Below are positions 41,521 through 47,451 of a DNA stretch of 47,451 bases, one piece after another. Position 1 is the stretch's first letter. Each line of letters begins with the position of its first letter. The stretch comes from Candidatus Eisenbacteria bacterium (GTDB lineage Bacteria > Eisenbacteria > RBG-16-71-46 > JASEGR01), in NCBI GenBank assembly GCA_030017955.1, contig JASEGR010000012.1, forward strand, positions 1 through 47,451, in the 5' to 3' direction. The position numbers were made by a program, and so were the translations under genes. The notes under the pieces are model-generated. The model was not told where the DNA came from. It was given only the letters and a program-made list of their open reading frames with translations, and ran no database searches.

Positions 41521-43560
41521 TTATTTTATGACAAGAAACTTCCCCATTTCGACCTCACCTGTCTCAAGATTTTTCACCGAGAATATGTAGAGTCCGGAAG
41601 CGACAGCTTGATCGTGCTTGGTGATGAGGTCCCAGGCACACATGGTTCCGGAAAGCTCGGGGGCGCCCGCCTCACCGGCCCGCGGAACTTCCCCACCCGG
41701 ATTTATTACTCCCCTTGCGTTACCGGCTGCGTAACTTCCGGAATCGAAATCAATCGTATCGATAAGGTCTCCCGCCAGGCTGTAGATGTTTATGAGCGCC
41801 CTCCTTGGGACATTCACAAACCAAATGTACTTATCCCTCGAAAGAGAGCCATCCCAGACCGCCCTGCCCCGGTATGGATTGGGGAAAACGGATACGCGTG
41901 ACAGTCTTTCCGGCGGGCCGGGAATAACCATTGTCCTGTTGAATGCAAGCCCGCTCTCTTTGCTTTCGACCATTTGTTTGCCCGAGCTGTCAACCTCGCC
42001 GGTGTCAAAAGCGGTTGTGCCCACCCAGTACTTGAACCCATCCTTGAGATTCGTTAGAACAAGCCGGTATTTGTAGGGCACACCGTCGATCACGACGGGG
42101 TCACCTTCGGCCTCAAGCAATCCAGAGTTGTACCCGATCGTGTCGGCTGCGATATCCAGTTCCTTTACGAGATTGAAATTCAGATTATCCTCGCTTATGT
42201 AAATCCTGTAACCCTCAAAATCAGTCCTGTGGGATTTCGGATCGACGTAACTCTCAGGCGAATCGTCCCATCTGACCGTTACCTGTCCTTTCTGAGGAAT
42301 AACTTTCATGCGTGGAGAAGGCGGCGGCGTATAAGTGACGAACCCGGATCTTGCCACCTCAAGCGCCCATTTTGCGTTTTTGATAAGATCATCATTGTTG
42401 TCGCCCGCGACGAATGCGAAGCTCAGAACAATCATTGAATCAGGCGCTATCTCCTGAAACGGACCAACTGTCAGGACCCCGCATGGGGAATACTGGTTTC
42501 CGTCAGGTCCGAGCATTTGAGCCTCAACGCCGGTCGTTCCGTCGATTTCACCATTGGATATGAGGCTGTATCTTTGCCTGTCGGGCATGATCACTGCCCC
42601 GTTGGGATCCCATTGCCACCAGTTGAATGAAACCTGCTGCGTCGTGTCTGAAGTGGGACTCGACGTCCGCGTCAGAAGCTGCAGCCCCGCCCAGCTTGTG
42701 GCGGCATCTCCTCTTTCAGAAAGGTAATGATGTTCCATAAACAGATTTCTCTCGGCGAGGTAGTCGATGTCTGTCTTCCTGAACCAACCCGACGGCGGCC
42801 AGGTCGGAAAGGCTCCTTTCCACCCTGAAGCGAATTGAGAATAAAGCCCAACATAGACGTTCTTCAGATAGCATCCCGGGCCACAGACATTCTTTATGAA
42901 GAATCTCACCATGATAAAGGCATCCGACGGTTCAAAACTCCAGGCATAGGTTTCCTGGGTAACCTCAATACCAAGAGACCGGTGGGCTTCGCCGACGCTT
43001 TTCACGAAACTGGGAGAATCGCTGTACCTTGCCACAAAATCCTGCTCAGAAATCGCGTGGACGGGATCGTAATACTTGCTGCCCGGAAGAGTGGATCTTT
43101 CGAGGAGCGTCGTGTGCGGGACAGGGGTGAACTCTGTGGTTGAATTCAGAGGTCCGAGCCAGTAGCCATCGAATGTCCCGGCAGTAACGAGAGTCTCTCC
43201 GATATCGGTGTTGAAACCGCCGACCCAGAGGCCGGCTCTTACAAGATGTTCTATTCCCGAACCGAGAGGATATTCCATTGAAGGGGCTCTCGTCGCCAAG
43301 TTGTTGCCGAATATACCGAAGTTGGTCACCCGGAGTCCAACACTTGAAAGAGAGGTGGTTCTATCCTCCTGGAATATCGAATCCGCCAGAAGACCGCTTA
43401 GCCGGGCGAGGATTGAACTATCTTCCCCTTGAATGAACAGTCCACCGGAGCGGTGAGGTTCCTGAGGGAACGCCCGGGGAGATGATACGAGGATGGAAAA
43501 GGGGATGGAGAATATAATAAGCGAGAAGTACCGGAAGAGACTTGATCTTCGTTCAATCAT
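41521..43560 (-). CDS. Large secreted protein with Fn3-like and sorting domains
   Basis: A 679-residue exported protein; signal peptide 1-32. The N-terminal 400 residues (with RVTNFGIFGNN and RAGLWVGGFN near 75-120) resemble a family frequent in uncultured FCB bacteria, but I cannot name it. Residues about 415-520 look like a fibronectin type III domain (VIPQKGQVTVRWDDSPES, YRIYISEDNLNF). The C-terminus (VSVFPNPYRGRAVWDG, INIYSLAGDLIDTIDF, GLYIFSVKNLETGEVEMGKF) is a FlgD/type IX-style sorting domain. It lies 13 bp before the M6 protease and is probably co-transcribed with it. AAGGAAGG lies 12 nt upstream of the ATG. Confidence 0.78.
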   Translation of the reverse strand: MIERRSSLFRYFSLIIFSIPFSILVSSPRAFPQEPHRSGGLFIQGEDSSILARLSGLLADSIFQEDRTTSLSSVGLRVTNFGIFGNNLATRAPSMEYPLGSGIEHLVRAGLWVGGFNTDIGETLVTAGTFDGYWLGPLNSTTEFTPVPHTTLLERSTLPGSKYYDPVHAISEQDFVARYSDSPSFVKSVGEAHRSLGIEVTQETYAWSFEPSDAFIMVRFFIKNVCGPGCYLKNVYVGLYSQFASGWKGAFPTWPPSGWFRKTDIDYLAERNLFMEHHYLSERGDAATSWAGLQLLTRTSSPTSDTTQQVSFNWWQWDPNGAVIMPDRQRYSLISNGEIDGTTGVEAQMLGPDGNQYSPCGVLTVGPFQEIAPDSMIVLSFAFVAGDNNDDLIKNAKWALEVARSGFVTYTPPPSPRMKVIPQKGQVTVRWDDSPESYVDPKSHRTDFEGYRIYISEDNLNFNLVKELDIAADTIGYNSGLLEAEGDPVVIDGVPYKYRLVLTNLKDGFKYWVGTTAFDTGEVDSSGKQMVESKESGLAFNRTMVIPGPPERLSRVSVFPNPYRGRAVWDGSLSRDKYIWFVNVPRRALINIYSLAGDLIDTIDFDSGSYAAGNARGVINPGGEVPRAGEAGAPELSGTMCAWDLITKHDQAVASGLYIFSVKNLETGEVEMGKFLVIK

Positions 43561-43596
43561 TTCTCAGCTAAGCCTTCCTTGGCAGACCCGCCTGCC

Positions 43597-43611
43597 GGCA
43601 TTGTATATGCC
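43597..43611. promoter_or_regulatory. Palindromic GGCAT/ATGCC site, possible sigma-54 promoter
   Basis: Minus strand TTGGCATATACAATGCC shows GG-N10-GC spacing of a -24/-12 promoter, 25-50 nt before the 43560 start codon. Because the site is a palindrome (GGCAT-TGTAT-ATGCC) the spacing also reads on the plus strand. It may be a sigma-54 promoter or simply a protein-binding dyad. Confidence 0.35.
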
Positions 43612-43814
43612 AATTAGATCCGTCCTGCCGCAAAAGTAGTTGCACAATCTTATGAACAACGTCACGGAAAAGCAAGCTGTGAATGGGCGGCCTGTGGATC
43701 CGCCCGGCATGAATCCACCTCCCTGTAAGAGCGAGGACAGATGTCTTGTACATCGTAAGGCCTTCTTCGGAATTGCAGTAGAGCCCTGGGTGTGAGACAA
43801 TTATGCTAATCTTT

Positions 43815-43854
43815 CAGGCAGCACTGCCTGATTGCGGGAACGTGAAGCTCCCGC
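43815..43854 (+). promoter_or_regulatory. Two consecutive hairpins in a 5' leader
   Basis: CAGGCA-GCAC-TGCCTG (43815-43830) is followed four bases later by GCGGGA-ACGTGAAGC-TCCCGC (43834-43854), ending 66 nt before the ATG of the LVIVD protein gene. They may protect or regulate the leader; no known riboswitch was recognised. Confidence 0.4.
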
Positions 43855-43920
43855 TGGACCAATGTGTGGGAAGTGATTTGGCGTTTCTTCCTGAAATTCA
43901 TATGATGGAGGACTCTTGAA

Positions 43921-46440
43921 ATGAAAAAGAAATGTGCAGCCATTCTGGCATTCATCATTCTTCCCTCTCTTTCCTTTTCCCAGACATCGTACCGTCACTT
44001 GCCGCCCACCATTAGCGGGCTTTCTATGAGCTCCAGCTTCCTTGTATCTGGCGACTGCGTCGATGTTCAGGGTGACTCACTTGCAGGAAAAATCTATGTT
44101 GCGAATGGGTGGGGAGTTCTCATCTTTTCAGTTCCCCTTTCCGGGGACCCCGTTTTTCTCGGCGGGTTTCCTACGCGAGGCACCGCATCGTCAGTTTGCA
44201 TCTTCGGCAATTTGGCCTACGTTGCGGATGGGGATAGTCTACTCAAGATAGAAGATGTAAGTGATCCGCAGAATCCCTTGGAGCTGACGGCCTATGCGGC
44301 GGCGGGAAGAATCTTTTCAGTAGCCGTCCTCGACAGCGTACTTTTTCTTTCGCTCGGCGAGAAAGGATTTGAGATCGCCAAGATCATGCCGTCCGGCCCG
44401 CCTATCTTCAGGGGAATCTATAATCCGAGGGCAAACGATGGAGTGAGCTTCGTGAGCTCTGTGAGGCCGGCGCCGGGGAAAGTTTTTCTCGCCTGTGGAA
44501 CCGGCGGGCTCTGGGTAATGAATGTGTCAAATCCGGCGGACCCGGCTTTTCTCGGGAAATACGTCCCGTCCACCCCATCCTACTTCACATGGTGCGTTGA
44601 CATAGTTGACGGCTACGCTTTTCTTGCAAATGGATATGCCGGCGTAGAGGTTGTCAACGTGAGTAACCCCCAACTGATTCTGTCCCAGGACACTCTTGGA
44701 TCTCTCGGAAATGTTGTTAATCTTAGGCTCATGGGGAGAAAGGCCTTTGCCGCATGCGGACAAGGGGGCGGGCTCAAGGTCATATCCGGGGAGAATCCCT
44801 CGTCGCTCTCTAAGTTGGGTGAGGCCTCAACTGCCGGCCGGGCTTATTCGGTTGCTCTGTTTCCCCAGAAAGTCATACTGGCGGACGGAGAAGACGGCTT
44901 GTATGTCTTCGATGTCTCGGACCCCTCGCTTCCGGCTCAAACCGGGAGGTACGCGGTGACCGGGAAAGTTCACTCGGCCGACTGGTCCGGAGATATGCTG
45001 TGTGCAGCTTATGGGCAAGGCGGCTTGAAGCTTTGCGGAGTCGGTTCGCCCGCCCAGCCGCAAGTCATCGGCTCGCTGAGCCTTCCCGGAACAACTTTTC
45101 ACACAAGAATTCTTGGTGGTTTCGGTCTTTCGGCCTCCGGGATTGCCACTAACTTCGCCCTTGCGGCCTGCGGGGACAGCGGTGTCTATTCGGTGGATAT
45201 TACTACTCCTTCATCCCCCACTCCTTCGGCAAGAATTCTTGCGGGAAGACCTGCTCAGCAGATAGCGCTGCTCCGCAAGCTTGCCTTCATCGCGCTTGGC
45301 GACAGCGGGGTGGCAGTTGTGAGCGTTGAAGATCCATCCTCCCCCAGCGTTCTGAAGAGGGTGAACATCCCCGGATCCGTTTACAGCATGAGTATCTCAG
45401 GGCACTTCGCCTACCTTGCCTGTGGAGACAGCACCTTGACTGTTCTCGATATCGCCGATTCACTCAATCCAACGATTGTCGGCAGATTCAGAAAGGATTG
45501 GGAGACAACGCAGGGAGTAGCGGTGGTTGACAGCTTTGCATATCTTGCAAACGGTGCAGGGGGCGTTCTAATCATCAATGTTGCGAACCCCGCGTCTCCA
45601 AGTTTAGCCGGAACTCTGCTTGACGTGCAAGAAGCTCTGGATGTCCTGGTCAAAGATTCTTTTCTATATGTTGCCGGAGGCACCGACGGAGTGTGCGAGT
45701 ACAGTCTGTCTCTGCCTCGGTCGCCTTCCCTGACTGCAAGGTTTGATACACCGGGATGGGCCGCGTACCTTTCCAGCGGACCAGGAAGAAACGTGTTCGT
45801 CGGAGATCATGATGACGCGACCTTGCTTCTCAGCGACACATCACCGGTGAATCTTGTACATTTCGTCGCTGAGCGCGATGAGAAAGGGACGCTGCTCAAA
45901 TGGAGGGTGAATTCGCTCGACAACCTTGTTTGTTTCAATCTTTACAGAAAGGGGGCGGGCGACATTGCGTTCAGGCAGGTGGCACGCGTCGGAAAAAACT
46001 CAAAGGAATATGAATATCTTGACGAGATTGAGGGAGAGGGCGGGCTTCTGGAATACCGACTCGCCCTGGTCGATGCGGCGGGCAACGAGTCAATGTCGGC
46101 GGCTCTCGTTATCGATCTGAAAGGGAATCTCGGTTACAGCCGGGGACTGTCCCTCAGACTTTGGCCCTCAGTGTCCGGCGGCGAGATTCACCTTGAGATC
46201 CGGGCACCTGCTCGTCTGAACGGAGCCCCCCTTCAAGGCAAAAAGTTCACTGTCCGTCTTTTTGACTCGATGGGAAGGAGCCTCGGAAAGCTTGAAGAAG
46301 GCACCTTAGTTGCTGGTGTCGCCATCTACAAGCTCGACACGAGGTTTGTCGAAGGGCGAAGGCTTCCCAGCGGTGTATATTTTGCAGAATTGGAGACGGA
46401 TTTCGGCCACAAGACCGAAAAGTTCGTACTTGTAAGGTAA
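43921..46440 (+). CDS. Secreted LVIVD-repeat propeller protein with sorting domain
   Basis: An 839-residue exported protein. Signal peptide 1-20 (ending LSFSQ). Residues about 45-640 consist of a dozen or so repeats of about 45 residues in the LVIVD style: a YVANG-GVLIFSV or AFLANGYAGVEVVNVSNP core followed by P-LG. This predicts one or two beta-propellers. A Fn3-like segment (650-735, LLKWRVNSLDNLVCFNLYRK) precedes a C-terminal FlgD/type IX-style domain (FTVRLFDSMGRSLGKL, LPSGVYFAELETDFGHKTEKFVLVR). TGGAGG precedes the ATG. It is probably a surface-attached binding or adhesion protein; no catalytic motif was seen. Confidence 0.82.
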   Translation: MKKKCAAILAFIILPSLSFSQTSYRHLPPTISGLSMSSSFLVSGDCVDVQGDSLAGKIYVANGWGVLIFSVPLSGDPVFLGGFPTRGTASSVCIFGNLAYVADGDSLLKIEDVSDPQNPLELTAYAAAGRIFSVAVLDSVLFLSLGEKGFEIAKIMPSGPPIFRGIYNPRANDGVSFVSSVRPAPGKVFLACGTGGLWVMNVSNPADPAFLGKYVPSTPSYFTWCVDIVDGYAFLANGYAGVEVVNVSNPQLILSQDTLGSLGNVVNLRLMGRKAFAACGQGGGLKVISGENPSSLSKLGEASTAGRAYSVALFPQKVILADGEDGLYVFDVSDPSLPAQTGRYAVTGKVHSADWSGDMLCAAYGQGGLKLCGVGSPAQPQVIGSLSLPGTTFHTRILGGFGLSASGIATNFALAACGDSGVYSVDITTPSSPTPSARILAGRPAQQIALLRKLAFIALGDSGVAVVSVEDPSSPSVLKRVNIPGSVYSMSISGHFAYLACGDSTLTVLDIADSLNPTIVGRFRKDWETTQGVAVVDSFAYLANGAGGVLIINVANPASPSLAGTLLDVQEALDVLVKDSFLYVAGGTDGVCEYSLSLPRSPSLTARFDTPGWAAYLSSGPGRNVFVGDHDDATLLLSDTSPVNLVHFVAERDEKGTLLKWRVNSLDNLVCFNLYRKGAGDIAFRQVARVGKNSKEYEYLDEIEGEGGLLEYRLALVDAAGNESMSAALVIDLKGNLGYSRGLSLRLWPSVSGGEIHLEIRAPARLNGAPLQGKKFTVRLFDSMGRSLGKLEEGTLVAGVAIYKLDTRFVEGRRLPSGVYFAELETDFGHKTEKFVLVR

Positions 46441-46524
46441 TGTCTATCAAAGAGTTGCTGGTAACCGAAAGGGGGCGCCTAGCCTAGACTCCTACTCGAC
46501 AATTCTCGACCAGCTAGCTTTTCC

Positions 46525-46553
46525 TTGACTTTGAAGGGGAAGTGCGCTATTAT
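46525..46553 (+). promoter_or_regulatory. Sigma-70 promoter of the golvesin-like gene
   Basis: TTGACT (46525-46530), exactly 17 nt, TATTAT (46548-46553). Transcription would begin near 46560, which rules out the upstream in-frame start at 46542 and supports ATG 46596. Confidence 0.7.
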
Positions 46554-46595
46554 TTTCCGCGTACGCATAGGGCCTTTGGGGGGAAAGGAGAGAAT

Positions 46596-47204
46596 ATGTT
46601 TCTCTTCAAGAAGGCTCTTTTTTTATTGCTGTTCGTGCTTTTTTCAGTTTCTGGCGTGGAGGCGGCCACTGACATCATCATCAATGCCGGCTGCGACCCC
46701 ACAGTCTACCAGGAATCCGGACTCTGGCAGCAAAGTGTCTCCAAGACAGTTCTCACCACCTGTGCCAGCGGTTCAAGAGTTACCGATGACCCCAGTGCCT
46801 ACGCCACTTTCAGACCTAATATTCCATCTGAAGGCATCTACGACGTGTATGCGGCTTGGGGTGATTGGAAGGATGGCCCAAACGGGTTGGGCGCCAACGC
46901 ACTAAACGTTACTTTCAAGGTACACGGGATGAGCGATGTCACGTTTGTTTCGGATCAGAAGACATCCAAGTGTACACCCAAGAACTGTAACCAGTGGGTT
47001 TTCCTTTGCCGGATGGAGTTCTATGCAGGCACTTCAGGCTACATCAAGGTTTCAAACACTTCGAACGGCAAGTGTTACACGCGTTCCCGTTGCACGGTGT
47101 GTCCAGCCCAGTTTGTGGTTGCAGATGCGGTAAAGCTAACGTACGTAGGTCCCGTCTCTGCTGAAGCTCCGACATGGGGAGTGGTGAAAGCTCTATACAG
47201 ATGA
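46596..47204 (+). CDS. Secreted golvesin-like domain protein
   Basis: A 202-residue exported protein; signal peptide 1-23 (ending GVEA). The remainder resembles the golvesin C-terminal / xanthan-lyase-type carbohydrate-binding jelly-roll domain: GIYDVYAAWGDW, a VTFKVHG strand, QWVFLCRMEFYAGTSGYIKVSN and VVADAVKLTYVG. Six or more Cys in the second half suggest disulfides. It ends APTWGVVKALYR, a short Trp-Gly...Leu-Tyr-Arg tail that I believe recurs at the ends of secreted proteins in related uncultured bacteria (from memory, unverified). GGAG lies 7 nt before the ATG. It is monocistronic with its own promoter. It probably binds a polysaccharide at the cell surface. Confidence 0.72.
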   Translation: MFLFKKALFLLLFVLFSVSGVEAATDIIINAGCDPTVYQESGLWQQSVSKTVLTTCASGSRVTDDPSAYATFRPNIPSEGIYDVYAAWGDWKDGPNGLGANALNVTFKVHGMSDVTFVSDQKTSKCTPKNCNQWVFLCRMEFYAGTSGYIKVSNTSNGKCYTRSRCTVCPAQFVVADAVKLTYVGPVSAEAPTWGVVKALYR

Positions 47205-47271
47205 TTGAGCAGTTCTGATTTTTGGATTCGTGAGGACGTAGAACAAAAATAGATGTTGAGCAGTTCCGCCC

Positions 47272-47297
47272 GGCCGTTTCAATTGATGGAAACGGCC
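47272..47297 (+). terminator. 9-bp hairpin downstream of the golvesin-like gene
   Basis: GGCCGTTTC (47272-47280) pairs with GAAACGGCC (47289-47297) around an 8-nt loop, 68 bp past the stop. No U-run follows at once, so it may be a weak or factor-assisted terminator. The sequence TTGAGCAGTTC occurs twice between the gene and the hairpin (47205 and 47256). Confidence 0.45.
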
Positions 47298-47378
47298 TAA
47301 GGGGGAATTCTTTGCTCTTTTGCCGGAGGGGCGGGGTCCGTCTTTTCGAAGGCACAAGGGAAAAGCTTAGAAGAGTCT

Positions 47379-47432
47379 AGTGTCGTGTCCCGGAAGTTCC
47401 TTGTCTATGTCTTTGTCCCCGGACACGACACT
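47379..47432. repeat. Inverted repeat with 12-bp perfect arms
   Basis: AGTGTCGTGTCC (47379-47390) and GGACACGACACT (47421-47432) are perfect inverted arms, preceded by CT so that the element begins TAGTGT. It resembles the element at 21-76 in size and ends. It is a REP-like palindrome of the kind spread by TnpA-REP transposases, though no such gene is in the window. Confidence 0.7.
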
Positions 47433-47451
47433 TTCATAGGGGCTTCTCGCC

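Larger units (their letters stand above)
43561..43920. other. 360-bp divergent regulatory region
   Basis: It separates two divergent secreted-protein genes. It holds a palindromic GGCAT-N5-ATGCC element at 43597-43611 and two consecutive hairpins at 43815-43854, listed separately. Short open frames here look spurious. I see no strong -10/-35 pair for the plus-strand gene. Confidence 0.6.

Noticed and set aside
46542-46595. Upstream in-frame start of the golvesin-like protein at 46542
   Set aside because: It falls within the -10 region of a clear promoter; ATG 46596 has the ribosome-binding site and signal peptide.

Overview
The window reads as chromosomal DNA of a diderm (LPS-making) bacterium, most likely an uncultured lineage of the FCB superphylum. 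The signs are an LpxH lipid A gene, a PorV/PorQ-type outer-membrane protein, RND and TolC export genes, and four large secreted proteins ending in FlgD-like/type IX-style C-terminal domains. Genes are densely packed on both strands, with strong Shine-Dalgarno sequences and near-consensus sigma-70 promoters. No phage, plasmid, IS transposase or CRISPR array was seen.

Layout. 1-2.3 kb: a small coiled-coil protein, lpxH, and a PorV-like protein. 2.3-3.2 kb: a gene-free region rich in inverted repeats. 3.2-8.5 kb (minus strand): a TPR-GAF-sigma54 activator preceded by a small secreted protein with a perfect consensus promoter, then Ppx/GppA coupled to an ArsR-type regulator. 8.7-15.2 kb (plus): rlmN, an NtrY-like kinase, an NtrC-like regulator, a sigma-54 promoter, an Omp85-type barrel protein and a DUF4390 protein. 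15.2-21.4 kb (minus): a secreted HExxH protein, a TolB-like lipoprotein with a doubtful 3' frame, and an envelope-stress module (ECF sigma, DUF4097, zinc-finger anti-sigma, polymer-forming-like membrane protein). 21.8-25.5 kb (plus): enolase, an FtsB/DivIC-like protein, an initiator tRNA split by a group I intron, and a GT39-type glycosyltransferase.

25.5-37.2 kb is an export region. A Ybh-type ABC exporter (HlyD adaptor, two ATPases, two permeases, all minus strand) is split between its two ATPase genes by an opposite-strand TetR-adaptor-RND-TolC cassette. The cassette has a consensus promoter touching an 18-bp perfect palindromic operator. The RND adaptor lacks the usual alpha-helical hairpin. 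37.2-47.2 kb carries a LiaF-like membrane protein and large secreted proteins: an M6 metalloprotease with seven repeats, an Fn3-like secreted protein, an LVIVD propeller protein and a golvesin-like domain protein.

The strongest unusual signal is the 287-nt group I intron in the anticodon loop of tRNA-fMet (23576-23939). It resembles the small Azoarcus-type tRNA introns in its core motifs and has a covarying P3 helix. Also notable are an eight-copy palindromic repeat family, several repeats whose arms supply stop codons, and a sigma-54 promoter with a possible enhancer directly behind an NtrC-family gene.
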